Below are positions 50,213-59,222 of a stretch of DNA of 64,000 nt, in pieces; positions within the stretch are counted from its first letter, which is position 1, and every line of letters begins with the position of its first letter. This DNA comes from JBCDJG01 sp038748065 (GTDB lineage: Bacteria > Pseudomonadota > Gammaproteobacteria > Pseudomonadales > Halieaceae). The position numbers and the translations under genes are program-made. Under the pieces are notes generated by a model. That model had not been told where the DNA came from. It made no database searches and worked only from the letters and a program-made list of their open reading frames with translations. The stretch covers positions 1 to 64,000 of the forward strand of contig JBCDJG010000006.1 in the NCBI GenBank assembly GCA_038748065.1, written 5' to 3'.

Positions 50213-50987
50213 GCTCGTCTACTCCTTCAGGCGCGCTGCTTCTGGCCAGGAATTGTCTCACAACTGCTTCCTCGCTGTGCTCCCTGAGTTCCTTGGGATC
50301 GCCGTAATCGATCATGGTACGGGTGCGCGCGTCGAGGTACACCGAGTTGCTGGCGATATCGAAAATGCTCGGTAGCTCGTGCGTCACCATAACAACTGTC
50401 GCGCCCAATGATTCCTTCATTTGTACGATGAGCTCATCCAAGAGGCGCGAGCTGATGGGGTCAAGGCCCGCTGAAGGCTCATCAAAAAACAGGATCTGCG
50501 GATCGAGTGCAATGGCCCGTGCCAGCGCGGCGCGCTTACGCATGCCGCCGCTGATTTCGGACGGATAGTAATCCTGGTAACCCGCAAGCCCAACAAGGGC
50601 CAGCTTATAGGCGACCAGGTCGGCGATCTCGGCGCTACTATTTTTGGTGTAAAGCTGCAGCGGCAGGCTGATGTTCTCAGCCAGCGTCATCGCGCTAAAC
50701 AGACCGCCGGACTGGTAGGTAATGCCCCAGCACTGTCGCATGGCGTCGCGCACTGAGGGTTTGGCCCGCGTGAAGCTTTGACCCTCGTAGAGAATTTCAC
50801 CCTTCGCCGGTTCGATCAACCCAAGCATGTGTTTTAGCAGCGTGCTTTTGCCGCAGCCAGAGCCCCCCATGATCACAAAGATATCCCCGTGGAAGATATC
50901 GAAGTTGAGATCACGCTGGATCACGAAACTGCCATAGGCCATGGTCAGGTCGCGGACGGTGATGTGTACAGGTTTGGCCATCTCCAT
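50205..50987 (-). CDS. MlaF-like ABC transporter ATP-binding protein
   Basis: Protein of 260 residues with Walker A GGSGCGKST near 43, ABC signature ISGGMRKRAALARAIA and Walker B ILFFDEPSAGLDP. The GMRKR form of the signature is characteristic of the Mla/Ttg2/Mkl group. Lies between the permease and MCE genes and completes the inner-membrane motor. Confidence 0.93.
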   Translation of the reverse strand: MEMAKPVHITVRDLTMAYGSFVIQRDLNFDIFHGDIFVIMGGSGCGKSTLLKHMLGLIEPAKGEILYEGQSFTRAKPSVRDAMRQCWGITYQSGGLFSAMTLAENISLPLQLYTKNSSAEIADLVAYKLALVGLAGYQDYYPSEISGGMRKRAALARAIALDPQILFFDEPSAGLDPISSRLLDELIVQMKESLGATVVMVTHELPSIFDIASNSVYLDARTRTMIDYGDPKELREHSEEAVVRQFLARSSAPEGVDEHE

Positions 50988-50989
50988 CC

Positions 50990-52117
50990 CTACATGTCCA
51001 GCTGCTGGAAAACAATGTTGATGGTGGCGTCGGCGATGATGAGATAAATGACCGCGGTGACCACCGCCTTGGTGGTCGCATCTCCCACGGCGGCGGAGCT
51101 GCGGCCCGAGTTAATGCCTGCGCGACAACCGGCCACGGCGATGAGCATGCCAAAGATCACACTCTTGATCAGGCCAACGGCCAGGTGGCTGAACTCCAGC
51201 ACGGTCTCAGCTTCTGCGATGTACTGCAATGGCGTGATGCCGAGGCCACCGGATACGATGGCGCCACCGATCACGCCCAGCAGATTGGCATACAGTGTCA
51301 ACAGCGGCATAACCAGCACCAGCGCCAGCATCCGCGGCAGCACCAGGAACTCCATGGGCGAGACACCCATGGTCGAGATCGCATCTATTTCTTCATTGGT
51401 TTGCATGGTGCCAAGCTGAGCGGCGTAGGCGGCTCCTGTTCGGCCTGCCATAACAACCGCGGTCATCAACACGCCCATTTCGCGCAGCATGCCGATCAGT
51501 ACCAGGTCGGCGACATAGATTTCGGCGCCGAACTGCGCCAGCTGTACGGCGCCCAGGTACGCCAGGATCATACCCACCAGGATGCCGACCAGGCTGATGA
51601 TCGGTAGGGCGTCGGGCCCTGCCTGGAAAACAAAGCCCTTGAAGTCCACCCACCGGGTGTTGGCCCGCCCTGTGATCAGTCGCCACAGCGCGATGTTGAC
51701 CTCGCCAACGAAGGCTAAGGAGTCACGTGTTTCCGTCCAGACGCGGGTGAGTGCGATTTCCGGGTTGAAGCGAGCCCAAAAGCCTCCACCGGACGATTGC
51801 GGCTGTTTGTGGGCGGGGACGGCTGTGGCGACGGCCAACAGCTGGTCCAGCCCGTCGGGCATGTTGCGGTGCTGGTACTCGATGTCCTGGTCGCGGCACA
51901 GGTCATGGCACTGCAGCAGGAAGGCCGGCAGGCGCGAATCCCACTCCCCCAGCGCTGCGCCATCAACGATCAGCTGCCCGCCAACCAGCCCGCCCAGCTC
52001 GCGCCGCAAGCCACGCGTGTCGATGCGGCCGCCGCCCTGCAGCCAGTCTCCCTGCAGTTGCAGAACGGTTTCGTCGTCGGCGTCTTCCAGCAGGTGATAG
52101 CCACCCTGTGCACTCAT
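50990..52117 (-). CDS. MlaE-like ABC permease with STAS-like N-terminus
   Basis: Protein of 375 residues. The first about 100 residues are soluble and resemble a STAS/anti-sigma-antagonist-like domain (VLQLQGDWLQGGG; LIVDGAALGEWDSRLPAFLLQ) fused to the MlaE/YrbE permease domain (PIISLVGILVGMILAYLGAVQL; ELGTMQTNEEIDA-like QLGTMQTNEEIDAISTMGVSP; LVMPLLTLYANLLGVIGG). This fusion is common outside enterobacteria. First gene of the operon. The proximity of the 3-alpha-HSD-like gene makes sterol import one option. Confidence 0.92.
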   Translation of the reverse strand: MSAQGGYHLLEDADDETVLQLQGDWLQGGGRIDTRGLRRELGGLVGGQLIVDGAALGEWDSRLPAFLLQCHDLCRDQDIEYQHRNMPDGLDQLLAVATAVPAHKQPQSSGGGFWARFNPEIALTRVWTETRDSLAFVGEVNIALWRLITGRANTRWVDFKGFVFQAGPDALPIISLVGILVGMILAYLGAVQLAQFGAEIYVADLVLIGMLREMGVLMTAVVMAGRTGAAYAAQLGTMQTNEEIDAISTMGVSPMEFLVLPRMLALVLVMPLLTLYANLLGVIGGAIVSGGLGITPLQYIAEAETVLEFSHLAVGLIKSVIFGMLIAVAGCRAGINSGRSSAAVGDATTKAVVTAVIYLIIADATINIVFQQLDM

Positions 52118-52226
52118 GCCACGCGCTTTTCCTCGGGTCGAAGCCTGAGTGTAGTCGGGCCCGCCACTGACTGAAAGGGGGTCATGGATAACTGCCGGAT
52201 TGGCGAGGGCCCAAGTGGGCGGCGCT

Positions 52227-52730
52227 TCATTGGAAGGGCAGGGGTTCGCGTCTTGCCAGAACGTTGCCGGAGGCGCGGTCGTATATGCGAGCGACGCTCT
52301 CTCGATTGTCGGCCTCCCGACGCCGCGAGATCATGGTGATAGGAAACAGGTAAATGTCGGTCTCGCGGTAGCGCAGCGCACGGCTCCGTCCCAGTTGGTC
52401 GGTATAGATGACCCAGTCCATATCCAGCTCCTCGGCCAACAGATCGCCCATGATGACACCCATTGCCTGCAATTCCTGGGTCTGGTCTGCTGTTACCAGA
52501 CCGTCATCAAGCAGCCGCTGCAGCAGGGCCAGGTCGTTTGCCTTCTGGCCATTGAGCTGGCCGCCGAAGCTGCTTCGTGCGAGGTCATCCAGCAGCAGGC
52601 GCTGCTGCGCCATATAGGATTTGTCGAGCCGGCTCAGGTCAGATATTTCCACTTCCGGGGCCGTCCAGGCCAGTGCGCTGAAGGCCAGCAGCAGTGGGCT
52701 GAAAAGGGTACGTGCAATCCGCGTTTTCAT
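52227..52730 (-). CDS. DUF3806-like exported protein
   Basis: About 167 residues. A signal peptide (RTLFSPLLLAFSALAWTAP) is followed by a helical region (LDKSYMAQQRLLLDDLARSSFGGQLNGQKANDLALLQRLLDDG) and a compact C-terminal part (LGVIMGDLLAEELDMDWVIYTDQLGRSRALRYRET), resembling DUF3806. The function of that family is unknown. The ATG at 52730 is preferred because it places the signal peptide at the N-terminus; the frame also opens 15 codons upstream. Likely monocistronic; convergence and spacing do not link it to the transport operon downstream. Confidence 0.7.
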   Translation of the reverse strand: MKTRIARTLFSPLLLAFSALAWTAPEVEISDLSRLDKSYMAQQRLLLDDLARSSFGGQLNGQKANDLALLQRLLDDGLVTADQTQELQAMGVIMGDLLAEELDMDWVIYTDQLGRSRALRYRETDIYLFPITMISRRREADNRESVARIYDRASGNVLARREPLPFQ

Positions 52731-52892
52731 GGTTGATGCCAAGCCTGTTTCCGCTAGTTTCTGTTTCGACAGCATAGGGCTTCATTTTGTTCTCAGCCAG
52801 TTGTCATCGCGCGCCTGTCATGGATAATGGCCACCTTCGCAGCGGGTAAAGCAAGGCACCAGCCAGCCCCGCCTGAAACCTGGAGAGGCACC

Positions 52893-53765
52893 ATGATTAC
52901 CGGCAGTATCGTCGCCCTGGTCACCCCGATGCATGCCGATGGCAGTGTCGACTGGGCCAGCCTCGAGCGGCTGTTAGACCTGCACGTGGCTGCAGGCACC
53001 GCAGCCATTGGCGCGGTCGGAACGACTGGCGAAAGTGCGACTCTGAGTGTGCCGGAGCACTGCGAGGTGATCAGGCATTGCGTCCAATACGTGGCGGGCC
53101 GCATTCCCGTGGTCGCAGGGACAGGCGCCAATTCAACGCGAGAGGCAATAGAACTTACGGACAAGGCGCGCGAGTTGGGCGCGGATGCCGCGCTATTGGT
53201 CACACCCTATTACAATCGCCCCACTCAGGCGGGGCTATACGAGCACTTTAAAGCGATCGCAGAAGCTGTGGCGATCCCGCAGATTCTCTATAACGTACCT
53301 GGCCGCACCGCGGTAGACATGCAGAACGATGTCATTGAGCGTCTCGCGCAGCTGGAGAATGTATCGGGCATCAAAGATGCCACTGGCGATCCCGAGCGCG
53401 GACGAGACCTGGTCGCTCGCTGCGGCGAGCAGATCGCCGTCTATTCTGGCGATGACCCCACTGCTATGGCGCTTATGCTGGCGGGCGGGCATGGCAACAT
53501 CTCAGTAACGGCGAACGTCGCGCCAGCGCTGATGGCCGAGCTGTGCGCCCATGCCCTGGCCGGAGAGCGGGCGGCTGCCGAGGCGATAAACGATCGCCTC
53601 GGCCCGCTCAACAAAGCGCTGTTCCTCGAAGCGAATCCGATCCCCGTCAAATGGGCTCTCAGCAAGCGTGGCCTCATCGAGGCTGGCATTCGGCTGCCCT
53701 TAACACCGCTGGCCGAGCAGTATCACGGCGAGGTGATCGCGGCGCTGGAGGCGGCCGGGCTATGA
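52893..53765 (+). CDS. dapA: 4-hydroxy-tetrahydrodipicolinate synthase
   Basis: Protein of 290 residues, class I aldolase of lysine/diaminopimelate synthesis, condensing pyruvate with aspartate semialdehyde. Schiff-base Lys161 is in GIKDATGD, Tyr133 in LYNVPGR, and Thr44/Thr45 in GTTGE; YYNRPTQAGLYEHF is also diagnostic. The ATG at 52893 has GGAGAGG upstream; the frame is open 22 codons further. Overlaps bamC by ATGA, the conserved gammaproteobacterial order. Confidence 0.95.
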   Translation: MITGSIVALVTPMHADGSVDWASLERLLDLHVAAGTAAIGAVGTTGESATLSVPEHCEVIRHCVQYVAGRIPVVAGTGANSTREAIELTDKARELGADAALLVTPYYNRPTQAGLYEHFKAIAEAVAIPQILYNVPGRTAVDMQNDVIERLAQLENVSGIKDATGDPERGRDLVARCGEQIAVYSGDDPTAMALMLAGGHGNISVTANVAPALMAELCAHALAGERAAAEAINDRLGPLNKALFLEANPIPVKWALSKRGLIEAGIRLPLTPLAEQYHGEVIAALEAAGL

Positions 53766-54799
53766 TGCTTGTTCGCGTCTTTACCCCCTTGTTGACTCTC
53801 AGCCTCTCGGGTTGCGGCTGGCTCCTGGGTGACGATGGCGTCTTCCGCGACCCGTCAAATGACTATAAACAGGCACCGGAAACGGCTGTGATTCAGGTGC
53901 CTGAAGGTAAAGACACCACTGCGCTGCGGGAGATTTACGCGATTCCGCCGATTGATGAATCGCTGGTGATGGCGGGCGACTTTGAGGTGCCGAGGCCGAC
54001 ACCGCTGGTCGCAGGCGCTAATGCAGAGTTGGTGCGTATCCAGAGGCTCGGTGAGGAGAGCTGGGCCCTGGTGGGCGTAGCACCTGGCCAGCTGTGGCCG
54101 CAGGTGCGCAGCTTCCTCGCAGCGGCAAGTATCCCGGTCACTCGCCTCGATGCGCGCGCCGGCACAATGGAAACCAACTGGGTGCCACTGGAAAACCAGC
54201 CTGCGTCTCGCTTCCAGTTTCGCATTGAGCGGGGCGTGCAGCGCGGCACCTCTGAATTGCACGTGCTGCAGCAGGACCAGGCCGGCGATATTTCGCGGTG
54301 GCCGGAGGGCTCCGACAACCTCGATACAGAGCAGGAAATGCTACGTGGCGTGGCGCAGTTTGTCGCCAACAATGCCGAGAGCGCGCCCGTATCCATGATA
54401 GCGGATCAGGCGATCAGCTCCTCCGGCAAAGTTGCCCTGCAGGAGGCTGCCGATGGCCATACGGTCATTGCTTTGGAGCTGCCTTTTAACCGCGCCTGGG
54501 CTTCACTCGGCAAAGCCCTGCCGCTGACCTCTTTTGAGATCACTGACCGGGATCGTAGCGCCGGAACGTACTATGCGCGCTTCCTCGGCCCTGACGCCGA
54601 AGACGAGGAAGGCTGGTTTGATTGGCTGTGGGGTGGTGAGGAGGAGCATCCGCTGGCGGGCCAGGACTGCATTATCCAGATGACGCCCGACGGTGAGGAC
54701 GCCGTTTCAATACGACTTGAGCTGGCAGACGACAGCCAGGAACTTAACCTCAGGGACGAACAATCCGTGCTGGCACTGCTCAAAAGCAATATCACCTGA
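53762..54799 (+). CDS. bamC: Outer-membrane assembly lipoprotein BamC (NlpB)
   Basis: Protein of 345 residues with a lipobox (LSLSGCGW), the conserved disordered N-terminal region that binds BamD (DYKQAPETAVIQVPEGKD), and two helix-grip domains. Component of the BAM complex for outer-membrane beta-barrel insertion, here serving the many TonB receptors. The ATG overlaps the dapA stop (ATGA). Acidic insert EDEEGWFDWLWGGEEEHP near the second domain. Position after dapA is conserved. Confidence 0.92.
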   Translation: MMLVRVFTPLLTLSLSGCGWLLGDDGVFRDPSNDYKQAPETAVIQVPEGKDTTALREIYAIPPIDESLVMAGDFEVPRPTPLVAGANAELVRIQRLGEESWALVGVAPGQLWPQVRSFLAAASIPVTRLDARAGTMETNWVPLENQPASRFQFRIERGVQRGTSELHVLQQDQAGDISRWPEGSDNLDTEQEMLRGVAQFVANNAESAPVSMIADQAISSSGKVALQEAADGHTVIALELPFNRAWASLGKALPLTSFEITDRDRSAGTYYARFLGPDAEDEEGWFDWLWGGEEEHPLAGQDCIIQMTPDGEDAVSIRLELADDSQELNLRDEQSVLALLKSNIT

Positions 54800-54802
54800 C
54801 CC

Positions 54803-55564
54803 GTGCGTGTCGCGTCACTGGGAAGCGGCAGTAAAGGCAATGCCACTCTGGTGGCGGCATCCGGGACCCTGCTTCTCGTGGACTGCGGCTTCTCCGCACG
54901 CGAGGCTGAGCGTCGCTGCCGACGCCTTGGCGTGAATCCCGCCGACATTGATGCCATTCTCGTCACCCACGAGCACAGCGATCATTCCGGCGGTGTAGCA
55001 ACGCTATCGCGGCGTTTTGGCCTGCCGGTGTATCTGACCTACGGTACTGCCAGTAGCGGGCGTTGCGAAGGCTGCCACAGCACCCACCTTTTCAACGCGG
55101 GTGAGCGCTTCACTGTTGGCGACATTGACGTGAGTTCCGTGCCGGTACCCCATGACGCACGGGAGCCCTGCCAATATCGCTTAACCGCAGCGGGCTGTGA
55201 CCTGGGTATTCTCACGGACCTTGGCAGCATTACCCCGCACGTCGTTGAGAGCTACCGCGACTGTGCCGCCTTACTGTTGGAGTTCAATCACGACCTTGAG
55301 ATGCTGCGGCAGGGCGATTATCCGCCGGCTCTGAAACAGCGTGTTGGCGGCGACTGGGGCCATCTCAACAACGGGCAGGCGGCGCAGCTGCTGGCTGCCT
55401 TGCATTGGCCGGGCTTGCGCGACGTGGTCGTTGCCCACATCAGCGAGAACAATAACTGCCGGATGAAGGCTGAGAGTGCGATTGGCGCGGTGCTCGATGA
55501 TCTATCGCTGGTGACCTGGGCCGATCAAGCGGACGGTTTTGGCTGGCTGGACCTAGCTAGGTAG
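54803..55564 (+). CDS. MBL-fold metallohydrolase, YycJ/WalJ-like
   Basis: Protein of 253 residues with the metallo-beta-lactamase metal motif THEHSDHSGG (HxHxDH) at about 53-62, preceded by SLGSGSKGNATLV and VDCGFS. A later His is in VPHDAREP and a further ligand in LEFNHD. The YycJ group includes nuclease-like enzymes. The start is GTG 4 bases after bamC, in the usual dapA-bamC-MBL order. Stops overlap those of the convergent acyltransferase by 8 bases. Confidence 0.9.
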   Translation: MRVASLGSGSKGNATLVAASGTLLLVDCGFSAREAERRCRRLGVNPADIDAILVTHEHSDHSGGVATLSRRFGLPVYLTYGTASSGRCEGCHSTHLFNAGERFTVGDIDVSSVPVPHDAREPCQYRLTAAGCDLGILTDLGSITPHVVESYRDCAALLLEFNHDLEMLRQGDYPPALKQRVGGDWGHLNNGQAAQLLAALHWPGLRDVVVAHISENNNCRMKAESAIGAVLDDLSLVTWADQADGFGWLDLAR

Positions 55565-56444
55565 CCTCCCGCTCCGCCGTCTCTCGTGCCTCTTCGGTGC
55601 CACGATCACGCTTCCAGCGGCGGTTGCTCCACAGCCAGGATTCGGGCTCGCTGCGAATCGCAGCCTCGGCGGTTTCTATGTAGCGTTCCAGTATGAGGTG
55701 GGAATCCTTCTCATAGGGTGCTTGTGCCAGTTCGAGAAACTCCATTTCGTAGAAGCCAGGCCGCTTCCGGTGACAGCGGACGAACAACACGGGGAACTTG
55801 GTCATCTTTGCCAATACCTCGCCGCCCAGATAGAACTTGGCCTCCTGATTCATGAACTGCGTCCACAGGCCGCGCTCTTTCCGTGTTGGTGCCTGATCGG
55901 CGACCATGACAAACACCCGGAACTCGCGCCGGTGTTTGATGATATCGCGCGTTGACTCCTCCACCGACAAGGGCCGTAAGCCGAACTGCGACCTGATGTC
56001 ATAGATCATCTTGTCAGCGGCTTTGTTATGCAGTGGCTTGTAAACGGGTGCGATGGGTACGCCAAGGCCAGCCACGGCCCCATGCAGCATCCACTCCCAG
56101 TTGCCCTGGTGAATCGTCAGGATAATGACCGACTCAGTGAAATCTTTGCTGTATTGCTTTAGCAGTTCGGGATTACGGATCGGCATCCGCTCCAGGAAGT
56201 CCTCCCGCGTCATGCGGCGTGCTTTGATGATTTCCAGGGCTACCTGGCTGAGCTGTCGATAGAACTTTTTGCGCAAATGTGTGATCTCTTTCGCGCTTTT
56301 CTCTGGAAAGGCCCTCTCCAGGTTCTGCTTGACGACCTGCTTGCGGTAGCCTGAAACGTGGAATAACAGGAAGTATACAACGCTGGCTGCCGGATAGAGC
56401 AGCCAGAACGGCAGCCAGCTGATAAGGCGAAAGAGAAGCGACAC
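55557..56444 (-). CDS. LpxL/LpxM-family lipid A acyltransferase
   Basis: About 295 residues. An N-terminal membrane helix (LLFRLISWLPFWLLYPAASVVYFLLF) precedes the acyltransferase domain with the catalytic H-x4-E in IHQGNWEW and later MVADQAPTRKERGLWTQFMNQEAKFYLGG. It transfers a secondary acyl chain to lipid A at the inner membrane. GTG at 56444 is chosen because it clears the preceding gene's stop and gives a normal length. An upstream start at 56516 would overlap that gene. Confidence 0.88.
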   Translation of the reverse strand: MSLLFRLISWLPFWLLYPAASVVYFLLFHVSGYRKQVVKQNLERAFPEKSAKEITHLRKKFYRQLSQVALEIIKARRMTREDFLERMPIRNPELLKQYSKDFTESVIILTIHQGNWEWMLHGAVAGLGVPIAPVYKPLHNKAADKMIYDIRSQFGLRPLSVEESTRDIIKHRREFRVFVMVADQAPTRKERGLWTQFMNQEAKFYLGGEVLAKMTKFPVLFVRCHRKRPGFYEMEFLELAQAPYEKDSHLILERYIETAEAAIRSEPESWLWSNRRWKRDRGTEEARETAEREAT

Positions 56445-56449
56445 GACGC

Positions 56450-56959
56450 CTAGCGGCCGCAGTGCCTGGGCAGTCCAAGCACTTCGACGCCGATAAGAGC
56501 GGCCCGGTCGGGGCAAAGCAGGCGCCCGTTGCCCTCCAGCTCCAGCTGAGCCAGCGCGGTCATGCGATAGAGCGGCACAGGGTTGACGATGTCGTTATCG
56601 CTGAGGAGGAGAGTCTGCACGGCACTGACTGCTGCCAAGGGGCCAATGTCTTGAATTGCATTGTCGCGCAGGTCAATGCGATCAAGTGCGGTAAAGGTTT
56701 CAAGGCCCGCTACGCTGCTGACGCCAGCGTCTCGGCATACGAGCGAGCGCAGCTCGCTGGCGCTGGTGGCGAGTTGGCTGGCGATGGCGTCGCCTACGCA
56801 GCTTGCTAAGGCCGGGTCGGGGATGTTGTAGTCCTTGAACAGCGGTCTCGGTGTGAACACGGTGCGGTCGTTAACGGAGACGTCAAAGGGCCCACAGGCA
56901 GACAGGGACAGGGTTAGCAGCAGAAGGGCGACCGGAGGAACACGCGATAAGATGGTCAA
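56450..56959 (-). CDS. Leucine-rich-repeat lipoprotein
   Basis: About 169 residues. A lipoprotein signal (PPVALLLLTLSLSAC) is followed by a Cys-containing spacer and then three to four leucine-rich repeats of the internalin type (VAGLETFTALDRIDLRDNAIQDIGPLAAVSAVQTLLLSDNDI). TTG at 56959 with AAGGA upstream is the likely start; an upstream TTG at 56980 is possible. Similar LRR lipoproteins are frequent in marine gammaproteobacteria. Function unknown, perhaps surface or envelope protein binding. It precedes the acyltransferase gene by 5 bases. Confidence 0.78.
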   Translation of the reverse strand: MTILSRVPPVALLLLTLSLSACGPFDVSVNDRTVFTPRPLFKDYNIPDPALASCVGDAIASQLATSASELRSLVCRDAGVSSVAGLETFTALDRIDLRDNAIQDIGPLAAVSAVQTLLLSDNDIVNPVPLYRMTALAQLELEGNGRLLCPDRAALIGVEVLGLPRHCGR

Positions 56960-57057
56960 ATCAGTTTCCTTACAGGGCAATAGCGCGCTAGTCGTATCCT
57001 GACGGCGCGCTCGAACCTATAATGCTAGCCTGTCCCACCGACAAAAACGAGCACGGC

Positions 57058-58317
57058 ATGAGTAACTCCGAGGATGGCTACAACGCCGGCGTCGCCGGCC
57101 GGGAGCGGGAACGCCCGCCCATCAATATCGTCCAGCGCGGTAACCTCAAGGTCATTGAAGAAACCCTGCGCAAGCAGTGGCGCCTCGGGCAGAACATGGT
57201 GCTTTGCTGGAGTTCAGATGAGCGTGGGCTGCTGGTATTGCTCGTGCCGCACTATTTTCTCGGGAACTACAGCGCCCAGGGTAGCGGCGATAACGAAGCG
57301 TTCGTTCGCAAGCTCATCTCCGGTAAGCGTCGTACGGCCAGTGAGGAGATGCTGAAGGTGGCCGAGCGACTGGAGGTGGCGCCCACCTTTATCAAACTGA
57401 ATGCCCCGCTGGATGAAGAGCCCGGCGTGCTCGAGGCCGTCGAGCAAATTATCAAGCGCTATGGCCTGAGCTTTGTTGATCGTCGCGCGGTGCTGTTGTT
57501 CGATATTGTTGATTTTTCGCTGCACAGCCCTTTTGAGCAGGCCAGCCAGCTCAACAGTCTGTCCTACTCTATGAACTCGGCCTACAACAAGCTGCTGACC
57601 AAAGGCATAGAGATCAATTTCGCGCGGACGACAACTGGCGATGGCTATTACGTGTGGAATCGGGATCTTGGCCCCTACTCGCATCAGGATCTCTTTGTTT
57701 TTTTGCTGCTGGTGGTGGCCGATAATGCCGCTGCGCGGGCTGCCTCAAGTGGCAATACGGTGCCCATGATACGCAGTGCCTACCACATCGGGAGCCACTA
57801 CGAGCTATACCAGGCGGAAGGCGTCAATCCGACGGTATTCAGCTATATCGTGGGTGATGTCACGATCGAGCTCGCGCGCATGCTGGATCTGGCGCAACCC
57901 GGCCAGCTGTTGATCGGTGATTTTGAATGGCTGGCGGAGATCAGCGCCGACGGTGCCGCGCCCCTGCGGTCGACCCCGGCCTTTATCAGGCAGTGTCAGC
58001 GCGAGCTGCAAAACCTGACCGGCCTGCAGCTGGCACGCAGATCGATCACCGGAATGGACTGCCGCCTCAGCGATCACCATGACGAACAGGGCGAGAGCCA
58101 CGCCCGTCGCTTCCTGATTACAGACAAGCACGGCCTGACACGCCACGCCTACAACCTGGAGGCGACCATACAGTTGGCCGATGGTGAGCTGCAGCTGGGG
58201 CTCGATGGACAGAAGATTCACTGCGACGTGGCCGCCGGCGAAAGCTCTACGGATGCGGCTGAGGATCTGTCCGGCCTGCTTCGCAAGCGCGCTCAGAAGC
58301 GGATTACGGAGGATTGA
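57058..58317 (+). CDS. Class III nucleotide-cyclase-like protein
   Basis: Protein of 419 residues. Residues 140-295 match a class III adenylate/guanylate cyclase homology domain: AVLLFDIVDFS with metal-type Asp149, TTTGDGYYVWN with Asp195, then HIGSHYELYQ and GDVTIELARMLDLAQPGQLLIGD, where the transition-state Asn position is not clearly kept while the Arg is. The N-terminal 130 residues and the C-terminal 120 are not recognised. The ATG at 57058 is chosen; TATAAT at 57018-57023 upstream is a good -10. It is coupled to an HD-domain gene 5 bases on. Confidence 0.75.
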   Translation: MSNSEDGYNAGVAGRERERPPINIVQRGNLKVIEETLRKQWRLGQNMVLCWSSDERGLLVLLVPHYFLGNYSAQGSGDNEAFVRKLISGKRRTASEEMLKVAERLEVAPTFIKLNAPLDEEPGVLEAVEQIIKRYGLSFVDRRAVLLFDIVDFSLHSPFEQASQLNSLSYSMNSAYNKLLTKGIEINFARTTTGDGYYVWNRDLGPYSHQDLFVFLLLVVADNAAARAASSGNTVPMIRSAYHIGSHYELYQAEGVNPTVFSYIVGDVTIELARMLDLAQPGQLLIGDFEWLAEISADGAAPLRSTPAFIRQCQRELQNLTGLQLARRSITGMDCRLSDHHDEQGESHARRFLITDKHGLTRHAYNLEATIQLADGELQLGLDGQKIHCDVAAGESSTDAAEDLSGLLRKRAQKRITED

Positions 58318-58322
58318 ACGCG

Positions 58323-59222
58323 GTGATTGAACCCCGTCGCCAGGTCAACCTCGATGTCAGCGGCACTGTTGATGTGACCGATCCTGAGGCCGTCACGGCA
58401 GCCCTGCGAGGGCTGTTGGCAGAGGCCTATCCCGGTGCGGATCTAACGATTGTCGATACCCTGGTCGCCGATCTTGCTCGGCTATACCGCGGCGAATACC
58501 CCGGCTTTCGCGCCTGTGATATCCCCTATCACGATATACAGCACGTGCTGGATGTCACGCTTGCGATGGCGCGACTGATCGTGGGGCATGCGCGTGATGA
58601 GGCGCGCGGGCCACGCCTGGATGCGGAATTGGCGATATTGGGTATCGCCTGCGCGCTTTTTCACGATGCCGGCTATATACGTCGCACCCATGACAGGCGT
58701 CACCGCAACGGTGCCGCTTACACGCGGACCCACGTAGGCCGCAGCGCGCGCTTCCTGCGCGAATATCTGCCGACCGTAGGCCTGACCCGACTTTGTGAAC
58801 TCAGCGCACAGCTCGTGCATTTCACGGGCTATGAGCAGGCGATCGACGAGATACCGGTAGCCGATGAACGGCAGCGACTGCTGGGAGAGCTGCTTGGCAC
58901 CGCGGACCTGATCGCACAAATGGCGGACGCCGATTATCTGCGCAAGTGCCGCGACCGCCTGTATCGTGAGTTTGAGGCCGGTGGCCTGGCGGGGGAAGGG
59001 GTAGCGGCTGGTTACGAGGGTGAGACCTATGGCTCGCCAGAAGACCTCCTCGCCAGTACCCCGGGCTTCATTGAGAAAACTATTCGTGATCGCCTGGATG
59101 GCGCTTTCCATTCCGTTTATCGCTACGCGGCAAACTGTCTCGAGGGCCGCGACCTGTATATGGAAGCCATCGAGGACAATCGCAGCCGCCTGCAGGCAGC
59201 CCTGGCCGGCCACCCGGCGTGA
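58323..59222 (+). CDS. HD-domain phosphohydrolase, cyclic-nucleotide PDE-like
   Basis: Protein of 299 residues. The metal-binding HD domain is read from YHDIQHVLDVTLAMARL (His70, His74) and ACALFHDAGYIR (His114-Asp115), a spacing close to that of class I cyclic nucleotide phosphodiesterases (YHNxxHAxDV ... HDxxH). LVHFTGYEQ and DLIAQMADADYLRKCRDRLYREFE follow in the second half. GTG at 58323 with GGAGG upstream is favoured; TTG at 58314 is the alternative. It is placed directly behind the cyclase-like gene, suggesting opposing enzymes for one signal. It overlaps rsmJ by 4 bases. Confidence 0.78.
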   Translation: MIEPRRQVNLDVSGTVDVTDPEAVTAALRGLLAEAYPGADLTIVDTLVADLARLYRGEYPGFRACDIPYHDIQHVLDVTLAMARLIVGHARDEARGPRLDAELAILGIACALFHDAGYIRRTHDRRHRNGAAYTRTHVGRSARFLREYLPTVGLTRLCELSAQLVHFTGYEQAIDEIPVADERQRLLGELLGTADLIAQMADADYLRKCRDRLYREFEAGGLAGEGVAAGYEGETYGSPEDLLASTPGFIEKTIRDRLDGAFHSVYRYAANCLEGRDLYMEAIEDNRSRLQAALAGHPA

